Assembly: GCA_021234155.1 (NCBI GenBank)
Contig: JAJEKV010000049.1
Span: forward strand, 1,827,487 to 1,891,486
Direction of reading: 5' to 3'
DNA length: 64,000 nucleotides
DNA from: Isoetes taiwanensis
Lineage: Eukaryota > Streptophyta > Lycopodiopsida > Isoetales > Isoetaceae
Every line of letters begins with the position of its first letter. Position 1 is the stretch's first letter. The position numbers were made by a program, and so were the translations under genes. The notes under the pieces were generated by a model. The model saw only the letters and a program-made list of their open reading frames with translations. It had not been told where the DNA came from and made no database searches. Shown one piece after another: positions 12,860 through 24,328 of this stretch.

Positions 12860-13605
12860 TGGCAAGATCAGGAATCTATGTGTAAAATCTGTGGGAAAAT
12901 GGAAATCAGGAATCGGAATCTTCCTCGGTCTGGCTGCAGTCGTGGGAAAATGAAAATCGAATCGAATTTGTTGCTACAATCTGGCTCGACGATCGATGCT
13001 TCGATATATGCCTCGCTTCCGATATATGCCTCGCTACAATCTGGCCGCTCCCGATATATGCCCGCCTCTCGATCGATGCTTGAAAATCGAATCGAATTTG
13101 ATGCTTGGGATTTGAGCGTAGATTTGAGCACAAGGAATACCAAGGCATGTGCACAAGGAATTCCAATATGGAGCAAAGAATAATCGGCCGCCACGGTCGG
13201 TCGCTTCCGACCGCTACAATCGGCCGCTCCAATCGACACCCAAATCGGCAATTCTTTGAAGAAATCAAGGATTCAAACAAATCGCATCGAAAAATGAGAA
13301 AATCTGTTGAAGAAATCGGATTTGATGTTTGCTCAATCTTGCATGTCATTAGATCGTTCTTCGCTATATCTTCGAGGATTTCGGATTTGCTCCAATCGAA
13401 CCTAAAACCCAGCGCAATAGCACCGAAATAGCATAAAGCACCGAAAAAGCATGCTCACCGAAAATTTCTTGCTGTGCACCGAAAAAGCATAAGCTTTTTC
13501 TAGAAACTGGCGGGAGCGGAAACGTACCGTTTGCAAAAAGGGTATTTGAAGAAATACGAAAAAACTGGAGGGTATGTTGTGACAAACGAAAAACTACAAT
13601 GCAAA
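12860..13605. other. MULE non-coding 5' region
   Basis: GC-richer sequence with internal near-repeats (GATCGATGCTT and CGATATATGCCTCGC occur twice; AAAATCGAATCGAATTTG twice). No frame here resembles a known protein. It would hold the transposase promoter. Confidence 0.45.
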
Positions 13606-13698
13606 ATACGTTGACCAGGGGCAATCCATTAATATTTGAAAAGTTAGGGGTATGTCGGAAAATAAGTCAAAACATAAGGGTAATCTGGAGTTTTTCCC
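13606..13698. repeat. MULE right terminal inverted repeat
   Basis: Inverted partner of 10404-10496. It is followed directly by the second TAGAATAAA at 13699-13707. Confidence 0.9.
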
Positions 13699-13707
13699 TA
13701 GAATAAA

Positions 13708-15960
13708 TGGCAGGCCCATTTTGCTGTTTCAAAGCACAGACCTAGCTTCAATCTCCGCTGATCCACTCTTTCAATCTTGACCAACTAAAAACAGAAAAGA
13801 AATTGTGAAGACTGGATATGAAGATGTACATTTCTAACAATATTTGGAATAAATGGCAGGTCCATCCTGCTATTTCAAAGCATAGACCTAGCTTTAATCT
13901 CAATTGATCCATTACACTAGAGAACAAATCAATCAGGTCCAGTGTATCCTTGTTATTTTACCTGGATCAAATGGTTAAACTGTGGACAATCTAGAATGAG
14001 CAGCCCAGTTTATTCTATTTAGATATTACTGAATTGGCAGAGCCATGCCTGCAACCTCTAAGTACAGCCCCAACATATCAAAGACAACTTCAAAGAGCTA
14101 TGTAACTGGAAGCCTTGGCATGTTGATTAACCAAGATTCAGGCATGCAACTGAAATAAACCAACAAAGTTGAAGATGGATTCCATTTCATCTTTCGCTAC
14201 AATGTCACTACAAAAAGCAAATGAAGGACTCCAGCATTGCCAAAAATTCAATAAGGAAGTGATACACCATAATTGCTTTCTAACCCTCATCACATTATAA
14301 AGAACAACTTCCTAAAGAATATCGTGCAAATATCATTAGCTCTTTTTACTTGACCTGGTTCTCAAGCCCTGCAGCATATGACATGGAGATTGGTCTGCAA
14401 TGCCTATGAGTCCACTATTATGCATCAGGGAGAGGCACCTGTACATCACTACGTAAGAAACAAATTATCATCGCTAAGATCATAATTCTTATCAACAACC
14501 TTGCCATCTGACGGTTTCAAGAGATCTTAGCAAGTAAAAAACAACGTACCTTGGGCCTGCAAATATTAATAGCTGTTTTCACTTGATTTAGCTCTCAGGC
14601 CGTAAAGCAACGCTTATGAAGCCATTATCATTCATCTAGGAGAGAGAAGCCTACCCAACTCAAAGAAATATTTAACAACCATTTAAAAAGTTTAACTATT
14701 ATGGGTCAAAAGCATAATCCAAAGCGCCATCTAAGGAACAAATTATCATACGGAAACAACCTTGTCATCTAACCGTTTAAGAGATCTTATTAAATTAAGA
14801 TCTAACAACGTCCCTTGACTTACGCTAACCCGCAGGCAATAAGCCTTAGGTATTTTGGTTGGTGAAGCAAGATTAGCAGACATCAATTCTCAGTAGATGT
14901 CAATAAACTCTTGAACGTTGCAAGTTAAGATAAAACTAATAGTGCATCAGTGCACCATTGATTGATTGCAATGGCTGAATGCTAGAAAAAATGGACATTT
15001 GTTCCTACCATAAAAACACGGAAACTGATTAAATTCAGTAAATTTGCCAATACTTATGTTCAGCCTCACATCATTTAGAATGAGCTTCAATGGCTAAACT
15101 AATGCTGAACAGGATCTAACTCAATATTTACTATAGTTTTATTCATAACATAGACTAACTTTCTTCTATACCCAAGAATCAGCTGGCAGCTTTCAATTCC
15201 ACCAAGGAGAACTATAATCATCAACACTTCATATCTACCCGAAATCAACTTGACATAATAAACGAATTTAGATCAATATCAAACCTGTGAAATTGGCTTA
15301 TGCGTTAGACTAACCATTGCGGATCCCATAAAGCAAATATGCAAAAGCATCAAACCTACAAAACATGGGGGGCAATCCAATTAGATTAGCTTACACAGAT
15401 ATGTACTTGATACTAAAACATTAACCTTGGTGCACTACAACACCTTTGTTGTTATGGGCATTTCAATGATACACAAATTGCTGCATTAATTCTATGTTAA
15501 CCGCTCAGCAGATGCAGGAGGAATAGAAAACTCCCAAGGAGGGGCTTCACTCTTGTTGAGATTATTGCAAAAAACTTGAAAATAGACTTACACCTCGTAC
15601 CTTGTCACTTGCATTAGGATAATAAAGCCTAGATTTGGCTGCTTGTTGCATGAAGCTCTCCATTCTGGGCTAGATGTTATATTTGTGTTTTATAATCCTT
15701 TATCACAAAAGATTGTGCTGCATGCACAAGAACAAAACCATTATTAGTCCACCATCCCCCGCATTCCAACTGAACTTGTCCAGATAACTACAATTAACTA
15801 CATCTCATTCATCTCATTCATCTCAGCAGATTTCTACAATGGTGGACAGTGGATAGCCGCACACATGCGAACTATCCACAAAAAATAAAGGGAAAATCCA
15901 ATTATATCATTTGGACCCCAAAACAAATACAATGCTAATAGATGAGTGGCTGATGTACCT
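13708..15960. other. Gene-free stretch
   Basis: No recognised coding sequence. A phrase of about 70 bases after the MULE (from CAGGCCCATTTTGCTGTTTC near 13,711) recurs in diverged form near 13,857. This suggests the MULE landed near or within a small local duplication. The remainder is AT-rich with no clear structure. Confidence 0.45.
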
Positions 15961-16039
15961 GCCGAAAACTTATCACCGGGATTAAAAAACCCCGCCCTTT
16001 CGGGTTTTCGAGGAAAAACCCTAGTGATAAGCCTTCGGC
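15961..16039. repeat. Short foldback (79 bp) with imperfect 16-bp ends
   Basis: The ends GCCGAAAACTTATCAC and GTGATAAGCCTTCGGC pair at 14 of 16 positions. The interior contains a second weaker pairing (AAACCCCGCCC...GGGTTTT). It may be a tiny MITE-like element or a structured transcript segment. No clear target duplication is visible. Confidence 0.5.
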
Positions 16040-16275
16040 AAGGGGCTTAGACAAACGTAAGGCATAGAATCACTCCCAAAAACCAGCGCATGGAGAAGTC
16101 AAAGCGGATGGCTTCGCCAACCTGTACACCGCACATCACCAACAACAAAGCGAGAAACATACCAAAGAATAGCATCACCCGATTGGGTGGAAAAAAGCAT
16201 CACCCACCGGGTGGAAAAACATGATAAACAGAACTTGTACAAAAAAGAATAAACAAAGAAGGGGGGGAGGGTGGG

Positions 16276-16474
16276 TTCAAAGAGAATAAGGTACTGCTGA
16301 GAGAAGAGGAAGCGCCGATGAAACGTCGATGAAGAATTCCGCAATAAGTAGCAAACGCCCAACCCTGATTTAACGCCCAAAACGCATGCGATGCATGCAT
16401 GCATGCGACGCATGCAATGCATGCATGCTCGTCTTGAGCAAGAATGCCGATTCGCTACGCGAATCGACGACATT
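16276..16474. repeat. Copy 1 of a 195-bp direct repeat rich in GCATGC palindromes
   Basis: It begins TTCAAAGAGAATAAGG and ends at CGACGACATT, and is almost identical to 16655-16848. Inside are overlapping GCATGC/ATGCAT palindromes (about 16,382-16,427) and the perfect palindrome GATTCGCTACGCGAATC with its loop. No protein is recognised on either strand. Confidence 0.85.
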
Positions 16475-16654
16475 CTTGCATTGCGACTCGCATGAAACCA
16501 ACAAAGCACCCGAATACCAAAGGACTTCCTTAACAAACTAGGATCGAGGACGAAGGTCACAGGATGAAGGCTAAAGGCCAGAAAAGACAGCAGGAAAGCA
16601 ACGCCAAATTGACCAAACCAGGCAGGAAGAAGCCCCTCCCCCGCCTGGAAGCAA

Positions 16655-16848
16655 TTCAAAGAGAATAAGGTACTGCTGAGAGAAGAGGAAGCGCCGATGA
16701 AACGTCGATGAAGAATTCCGCAATAAGTAGCAAACGCCCAATCTGACGAACGGCCCAAAACGCATGCGATGCATGCATGCGACGCATGCAATGCATGCAT
16801 GCTCGTCTTGAGCAAGAATGCCGATTCGCTACGCGAATCGACGACATT
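16655..16848. repeat. Copy 2 of the 195-bp direct repeat
   Basis: Matches 16276-16474, with a few changes and a shorter GCATGC run. The copies start 379 bp apart. Confidence 0.85.
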
Positions 16849-17011
16849 AACTACTTCCTAGAATAATCACAGCATAATTGAATGCAACTGTAAATTGTGG
16901 TGTATCCATCATAAAACCATTAGGATCAAATTTAAGCATCTGAGCCACAAACCAGAAGCAACGAAGAAAGCATCATCTACCTTATAAGCCTTATTGGCTT
17001 GCAAATTATGG

Positions 17012-18313
17012 AAAACATGGACAGTGTGAGAAATTTATTCAGGCAACTTTTGGAACTCGGTTACTCGTGCTATCATGCTATCAGGTGGTACAGTTTTGGG
17101 GGCTTCTTATCTGATTCATATGAGGTTTTGCATAGTATCAGGTCTGTTCCTGCACCTCTATGTAGCCAGTTTTCCTCTATGCAAAGGTATGTTAGGCAAA
17201 GATCTGAAGCGCTTTGGGTGCACACGAAGCTCTAATTATCTTGTGACTAATGAGTCTTTGTCTACTGGTAATTGCTATCTATATGGAAGATGTAGTTATG
17301 AAACTGATGTCTATGCTAGGCCTTGAATGGGTTACCTAAATATGTCCACTTTTCATGTGCTTATTATGAAGCAAGTAGCGTTCTTATGATGGGTTCCAAT
17401 TAGGCCCGTAACCTTCTATCCCAGCTAGAAGATGCTTTTTATGCGGATGGCAATCAGAAACAAGTAGTATGTGTAGGGCTAAATGTCTTTAGGAGACGGG
17501 AGGCTTCTCATGCATTATGCTTGGCACCAAAGAGGGGACAAGCCTCACGGAGTTAGATTGATGGACTACACTTGGCTCTTAATTCCAATACTGAGATGTT
17601 TATGATGGTAACGAGGTAGTATTCTTCTATCAGTCACCACTTGAACAGCTGCAACTTTTGGGGGGAGGAACTTCATGGGAATTTTAGCTCTGGATGTAGT
17701 AGCAGAGTGGAGTCCTTTGCATAGTATTGTTATCCGTGGCAATCTAAGCAAGCTTTAAATTGATTATATCGGGGCGTTTTTTTGAGGTTAGTGGAGCAAG
17801 TATATGGTGATTTTCTTGAAATGCAACAAGCTTTCTTCGTAGTACTCTTCACTTGAGAAGTAGGAATCTCTTGCTTTTACTCTTCCGAAAAAAAAGGTAT
17901 GATCCATAGTACTTCCGATGTAGCGAAGAGGGTGAGACAGTTACTAGAATGGTCGCGTCTTTGAAAGACCTTGTTCTTCGTACATATTTATTTGGAGCTT
18001 TAAGATATGGATGAATTCTGTCTAGTAGGGCTCCATGACTGTAGCTGAATTCCCGTAGTAGTTGCAGCAGACGGGAAGAGGGCCATGCCCTCTAGTACTG
18101 GTCGAGTTAAAGGCGGACGCTCATATCCTTCTTTTTGTGAAGAGGAAGATGTCAAGATTGCTTAGACCATAGTACGAAGACATCATCTTATGCTATCTTG
18201 TGCTTAAATTCTTCCTATCAGGCCTATTGTGGAGCCTCAAATAAATTTAATCCATTTACTATTAATATAAAAATCTTACCCTCAAAAAAAAAAAAAAAAA
18301 AAAACATGGACAG
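17012..18313 (+). mobile_element. Polyadenylated retroposed insert with 13-bp target duplications
   Basis: The insert lies between two copies of AAAACATGGACAG (17012-17024 and 18301-18313) and ends in an A run at 18284-18304. AATAAA stands about 45 bases before the run. This is the signature of LINE-driven target-primed insertion. The body, about 1.26 kb, has no long frame. A 78-codon frame near 16,999-17,235 is unrecognised. It is either a 5'-truncated LINE or a processed copy of a host transcript. The Lys/Asp-poor, Ser/Tyr-rich translations do not decide. Confidence 0.7.
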
Positions 18314-18332
18314 CATGCTTATAACCCAAGGA

Positions 18333-18549
18333 GCAGGGCAAGAATGGTTCTCCATGCTAGGCAAAGGAGCATAAAATATGCGAGGCAAAGGAGCATGATC
18401 TCTAGAAGAAATGATGCTTCAGTTAGATCCAAGTCTACACATGGACAGCAGGGCAAGAATGGTTCTCCATGATAGGCAAATGAGCATAAAATATAGATTA
18501 GATTAATCTAACCTTTAGAAGAAATGATGCTTCAGTTAGATCCAAGTCT
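18333..18549. repeat. Tandem duplication, unit about 115 bp
   Basis: GCAGGGCAAGAATGGTTCTC to the phrase AGTTAGATCCAAGTCT occurs at about 18,333-18,436 and again at about 18,448-18,549. Both copies are non-coding. Confidence 0.8.
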
Positions 18550-18559
18550 CAGGAAGTTC

Positions 18560-19690
18560 TATATCGTGGCAGTTAGTTGGTGTAATGATGTAATGCCTGC
18601 ATAGATCAGGAATGCTATAAACAGTGGAATCCAGTCTCAATTGCATAGTAACCAGCAGATATCTTTTAGAAAGAGGTCATCAATCAAATAATCAAGCATG
18701 TTTAAACAGTCATGTTTAAAAAGATCCTAAGCAGGATTGAAGCTCAAATATTTACCTGAAGAGCTTTGGTCGTAAAGAATATTTTTCTTATCGAATATAT
18801 TATAGCTGCAAATGCTAATTATTGCATTTGTTATGCCAAACTATTGCTGGGCAAGAACGGTATCCAATGCTAGGCAGATTATAGAGATATCAAATTCCTA
18901 GATGCCATGTGCAGTTTTGCAATTTACCATCTACACAATAATAGCTCAAGGTATTTCTTACCATAGCCTAGCAGACCATAGTCAGGAATATATTTGTGTC
19001 TCCATCCATCCCTCACCATTATAGTAGTGATATAATGACAGAAATTGTTGGAACTATTCAAAGAAGCAGAGAGGGGGCTTAAGATCATCTAATATTCTTA
19101 AAACATCAAGTAAATATCAGAGTACCCATCGTTTACCTCTGCCTCTGCGATAAAATGGACATCCGACTTGACCTTTTCTTTGGATTCAGGATAGCGGAAC
19201 TCGAGTCCATGCAGCATAACAGGGTTAAGCTTTGGTGCAGCATATCACCTGGTTCTCCATGATGCAAAATTCAGCCTCCTTGATTCTCAAATGACGACCA
19301 GGTATATTATGAATAGACAGAAAGCATCAGCGAACTATCCAAAACCCTTTATCTGGCGCTCAAATCCGACCTGTAAGCCACAAGCTCATGAAACAGATCG
19401 GTCAGCCAATAAATTGCAATCAAATAAGATAAAGCATAGTCTAACATCGGCAGAATCCCTACATAATACATGGCCGATCTTTGGCATTAGAATCGTGGCA
19501 TATGCATGCCGATAATTTGAAGGGGACATATCGATGCAGAAGAAGATTGCGAAGAATAAAATCATAGTCAAAGAGATTTTCTTAATTTTTGGAAATCGGT
19601 TTTTTTTTTTCGGTGGCTAAAAGCCCCAAAATCATAGAAAAATCACTAAAAAAAATTCCAGATATATTTTTCTCCACACCTGAAAATCCC
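18560..19690. other. Mostly gene-free stretch
   Basis: Apart from the possible exon at 19137-19230, no gene is recognised. An A/T-rich stretch begins at about 19,590. Confidence 0.4.
19137..19230 (-). other. Possible exon, product unknown
   Basis: On the minus strand the frame NPVMLHGLEFRYPESKEKVK continues into SDVHFIAEAE and meets a good donor (GAG/GTAAAC at 19136). Upstream, CACCAAAG could be an acceptor. The residue mix is strongly coding-like, but I could not connect it to further exons or name a family. It could be a host gene fragment. Confidence 0.3.
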
Positions 19691-19719
19691 AAATTAACAA
19701 GATTGATACTTCAAAGGTA

Positions 19720-20270
19720 CCATGATAAGATTTTATGTATTTTTAAATCTTAATGATTTTTACAATTTGTTCACTTCATCGTTAGATCAAAAGTATGATG
19801 GTTACTAAAGTCTAAAATTGCTTTCTAACTTAAATTTTCAATTTAATCTATTTTGAACTAAATTTTTATCTAAGTAAATTTCGTATGATTAAAATGTTAT
19901 TTTTTTTTAAATATTTTTTAAGAAAAAAATTTAGATTGAAATAAATTAAATGATTACGTTTATGTTTTAATAAAAAAGAAAACAGATGTTTATTACTGAT
20001 TAATTTTAATATATTTTATTGTACCAACAGTAAATTGTTCAATAGTCATTATTAAAACATTAACTTTGTCATTTATTAATTTCAACCTAAAACTTTTTTT
20101 AAAATATTTTTAAAAGTATAAAATTCATAAATTGTAAAATTCTAAAAATAGTTTCTAAGTCAATCGCTTATCAACCCATCACATTTTGGTTAAAAATTAT
20201 CATGATTGCCATGTTGAAATTTTATATTCTTGAAATATCTAATTGTAATGCATGGTTGGTGGAAATTACT
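19720..20270. repeat. AT-rich dispersed repeat, copy A
   Basis: Shares long stretches with 36,440-36,900, for example TTAGATCAAAAGTATGA followed by GGTTACTAAAGT and, later, TCAATCGCTTAT. It has no coding potential. It is probably an old non-autonomous element. Confidence 0.65.
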
Positions 20271-20689
20271 GGATATTTTGATATGAATTACAGCATGGAA
20301 TTTTATCTCCACTGGCTATTAGAGTTGCATAAAATTTCATTGATCTCCACTGAAAATTTTAGTATCTGAAAGTTATTAATAACAGAATTCTATCATTGAA
20401 GAACAAACCATATTTACACTGAATTCAAAAATCAGATATATACATCAAATCTATATCTCGTCACATGCAGCACTCCGTTCTATTTCACAATCCACTCCTT
20501 GAGTAAGAAGATTGAAAGATGGCTGTAATTGTTCTCCCATCCCTGTACAAAACTTGCATTTAAGTCATTTAAGCCACTAAAAACCTTGTAAGTAATCATT
20601 TTGCTAATGTACCTAATGATTATTATCTAAACTACGGAGATAATAAAGCTGCCATACAGATGATATTCCTCATAAACACAACATAAACC

Positions 20690-20990
20690 GAGCAAAAAGA
20701 GAAAACAGAGCATAAGATAAGGATGAGAGTGAGAATAAGATAAGGATTTCTTGAAAACAGAGCATAAGATAAGGATGAGGATGAGAATAAGATAACAGAG
20801 CATAAGATACGGATGAGGATGAGAAACATAGCATAAGATAAGGATGAGAATGAGAATAAGATAAGGATTTTGAAAACAGAGCATAAAATACGGATGAGGA
20901 TGAGAATAAGATAACGGAGCATGAGATAAGGATGAGGATGAGAATAAGATAAGGATTTCTTGAATGAAGAATGGATGAGAATAAGATGAA
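20690..20990. repeat. Minisatellite
   Basis: Irregular tandem repetition of GATAAGGATGAGGATGAGAA and CATAAGATAAGG blocks, in units of about 30-60 bp. The open frames across it on the minus strand are translations of the repeat. Confidence 0.85.
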
Positions 20991-23500
20991 TGCGATTATT
21001 TCATTTATACAACAACACCTTGATGTCTGAGTCGTTCCCCTTGAAGCAGATCTGCAGTGCAGCACAAAAATCGGTCCCCTATAAACTCTAACGAACTCCT
21101 CCTGTCGGCTATACCTAAACTTTGATGTCCGCCTGCACTGACGTGGGCCTCCTCTTGTGAACAAACCGGAATGAGAAAAGAAAAACAATATGAAAAAAAA
21201 AATCAACAACGAGAGAAATAAATTGATGTAAATGTCGTGGAACAACAATGCATGTAGCTTCCGTGTCTTGGACGGCCTTAGAAATTGATTTTGCAATACC
21301 TGCAAGCAAGAAACGATTATAAGAAGATGTCTGATACAAAAACATCCCTAAAATCTTGCCAAAACAAGAACAAACTTCATGCTTCTAGCGCCATACAGGC
21401 GCCATGGCGCCTCGCCGGAGTAGTGGGATACTTTGCCGGGGAATTACAGAGGGAAATGCCGCTCTGTTGGACGTAATTTCCCCCACCATGCATTACGTCC
21501 GGTAATCTATGGGGTTTTGGTTTTACGCCAGTTTTGTTGAATATGTCATTTCATGAATTGCTTGCATGTACTATCTTAACCTTATTCAATTGGTACTTAT
21601 TCTAGAAGTGTCAAGATTGAGTTCATTCAGCTGTTAAACATAGATGCTAAGTAGCTGAAAACTTTAGAGACAAAGAGGATTTAGATTGTGCACAAGATGG
21701 ATGATCTCTACTGACACTTGCCCTGGAGCTTCAAAATAAAAAAAAGGCCACATTCAACACAATGATGTAATAAGGTTTTTTCAACAAGCATCTTCAAGAG
21801 TTTCAGAGGCATTGCAGCTTCTTGCAAATTTAAGACAATATAAGTCTGCTTGCATAACCATGTTGGTGAGACGGCCAGCTTGGGATAATCTTTTTTCATA
21901 TTCTGGCAGAGAGGGTCTGTTCTTCAACCAACGAGGCAACATAAATAGAAAAAGAGAGCCTGGACTTGTTAAAGGGACAGACTAGGTATAAGTATTCTTA
22001 TATTAACATTATATGCATGAATTAAACAAAAAGTTATTGCTGTTAGTAGAGCTTGGTATAAAAAAATATTGAAAATGGAAAGATGTTACTATTGATACAA
22101 AAACCTGATATCAGGAAGGGGCAACGGTGGTTGACAAAGCAAAAAATGCGGTTGAAGAAAATGAGAACAATGCACAAACCAATGTAACCATGGTATGTGC
22201 AACGATTTCTTTGGCAATAATAAGCATAAGATGTTGGAACATCCTTTTTAACTCTTGATAAATAATTCCTCTGTGCGAAACTGGTTTTGCAATGACAAGA
22301 ACGATAACATCCATCTAGTGCCTGGTCAGCTTGCTAAGTACTTGGTGGAACTGGTTTTGCAATGAGAAGAATGATAGCATCCACCTAGTGTCTGATCAGC
22401 TCGTTAAGTACTTGGTGGCATGGTATGGAAGGCAATAGCTAATTATTGGGCCTTTTGATTTTTGAGTCCATGCCAACAAATTAAATTTACCTATATAGAA
22501 TTGATATCGACATGCCTATTTCCAAGCAGTTTGGTGAAATGTGAGAGCTTGACTAATGTTGTATGATATGTAGGCATTCAATAGAATAACCGTCTTCTAT
22601 CAAGAGATTTGAAAAAATCACCCAAGTGTTTATCCTTGAGGCTTTAGATATTTAGAATTGTTAGACCAAATCTTCCAACAAGAAGGTGAATGGAAACCTT
22701 CATTTCAGTTCCCAGTCTTCTTGCATGCATTTAAAATGCTATATTGAAATCGTAGCCTCATTTGGCAGTCCATTCCTAACGTCTCGTATGCTCTTACTGT
22801 GTTTATTGGGAAATTCTAAACCTTAGATTCTATTCTATTCTTAAACTTGTGCTACCTATTATTTGTTATAATAGATAATGTTATTAGCAGTGTTGGATCC
22901 TAAAAGGGATTATAATTGGGCATATTGAAGTGAACATCAAGGCTCTATGTGATGTGATGTGAGTCTAAGCTTGCCTCTACGCACCACTCGTTAACCAAAA
23001 GGCACTCATTAATGATAGGTATTGTACATGTCCCACAACAAGTGTTAAAGGGCTAATATCAATGTGGAGTAAAGCCAATCGGTTTAAGTTCCATGTTCAT
23101 GGGAGGATTGAGCAGAACTTACACGGTTAACATGGACTCACCCTTGCTGCTTCTAGACTTATCTGGAACAAACATTGAGTTAGAAAGTTGATGTAATAGG
23201 CCTGAGCTCTCCTTTTATATGTCTTATTTGATCTCCAACACTTAGCAAAAGATATATTGCATTATGATTTTAAAGCATTTTACATATTAAGCAACAATAT
23301 GCAACAATCAACACAAAATCAATTAAAACCCAATTTCACTTTCCAAAATTGCAGGAGATGCAAATTTTTTGCATAGTATACAACCCTCATATTCCAACAG
23401 CATTTCTATTTATATAGGCTATAAGTGTTGCTCACTATCTAAAAAGCATTCTTATTGGTTTGAGAAACTACCTTTCCAAGGCTTTTTCTAACACAAGCAA
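20991..23500. other. No recognised gene; one small tandem duplication
   Basis: A 74-bp unit (AACTGGTTTTGCAATGA... to AAGTACTTGGTGG) occurs twice in tandem at about 22,277-22,350 and 22,351-22,424. A minus-strand segment near 21,180-21,300 has coding-like residues (AKSISKAVQDTEATCIVV) after a good acceptor (TTGCTTGCAG). It may be one exon, but nothing around it confirms a gene. Confidence 0.4.
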
Positions 23501-23529
23501 GTGCGAAAATATTAACTACTTCACATACG

Positions 23530-23720
23530 ATATTCTTTGCAATTCTATTCTTCATTCTCCTTTCCATTTCGTAAACCTTTACATCACTTCACATCCAACT
23601 ATTTATCTCAAGCCTTCTTTGCAATTCTATGCTTCATCCTCCTTTCCATCACCTTCGTAAACCTTTACATCTCCATCTCTCTTTACTTCCCACTTCACAT
23701 CCAACTATTTACCTCAAGTC
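23530..23720. repeat. Pyrimidine-rich tandem duplication
   Basis: The phrase TTCTTTGCAATTCTAT through CAACTATTTATCTCAAG is repeated with small insertions (about 23,530-23,612 and 23,612-23,720). Confidence 0.7.
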
Positions 23721-23730
23721 TATCCTACTA

Positions 23731-23845
23731 CTAGTTTTTGGGTTGCCCCTAGGGGGGCAAACCCTTGCTCATGTGGGTTTTCAACATATTCCAAGTATAT
23801 GCTGCAGCTCAAGCAAAACATTTTCAAATTGCTCACCTCATTGTT
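23731..23845 (-). mobile_element. Candidate Helitron 3' terminus carrying a piece of a DOMON gene
   Basis: On the minus strand a hairpin (GGGTTTGCCCCCC/GGGGCAACCC, about 23,740-23,764) is followed by AAAAA, CTAG and T, which is a Helitron-type end. About 40 bases inside (23,806-23,836) is a 31-base match, with one difference, to the start of the DOMON frame at 31,514, reading CSSSKTFSNCS on the plus strand. The hairpin and the next 60 bases resemble 30,664-30,735. The 5' end was not found. Confidence 0.45.
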
Positions 23846-24328
23846 GAGCCTGGTTAATACAAAAATGGTCTATCTACATTGTCATAGACAAATACCAGAT
23901 GTGGTCTTTTAGACATTTCTCCAGTTTTAACAGAAGCAGCAAGTGATATAGTTGATATAAGTACGCCCTTGAGTTTCCTCGATCCATTTTACTTTAATGG
24001 CATTCAATTTTGCTAGGCTAATGCAATGCTTTGTAAACCACATCATCAAGACTTGATTGATGTAGCTCAAGTCTTCGTAACAAGTAGTTTTCGTAACAAG
24101 TATCTGCATCATAGAAATTCATGGCTTAGCTTCCATGATTCTTTGCGTATAATGTTTATGTCATACTATCAGCATCAGGACTTGATTGATATAGCTTAAG
24201 TCTTCGTCGCAAGTATCTGCATCATAGACATTCATGGTTTAGCTCCTATGATTCTTTGCATATAATGTTCATGTCATACTATATTTTATATGATTTTGTT
24301 CCCTCTTACACATGCATGTTATTGTCAG

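Larger units (their letters stand above)
10404..13698 (-). mobile_element. Mutator-like DNA transposon (MULE), 3,295 bp
   Basis: The ends are terminal inverted repeats of about 93 bp (10404-10496 and 13606-13698), both starting GGGAAAAACTCC and differing at about four positions. Perfect 9-bp target duplications flank them. Inside, on the minus strand, is a MuDR-family transposase. The left interior carries a duplicated block and the middle a short minisatellite. The near-identical termini and perfect duplications point to a fairly recent insertion. The transposase frame is interrupted, so this copy is probably not autonomous now. Confidence 0.93.

Noticed and set aside
16099-16815. 238-codon minus-strand frame
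   Set aside because: It is a read-through of the GCATGC-rich direct repeats; the same peptide appears twice because the DNA is duplicated, and no family matches.
20670-21305. 211-codon minus-strand frame
   Set aside because: Most of it is translated minisatellite (Leu/Ile/Ser/Tyr repeats); only a short part near 21,200-21,300 looks coding.
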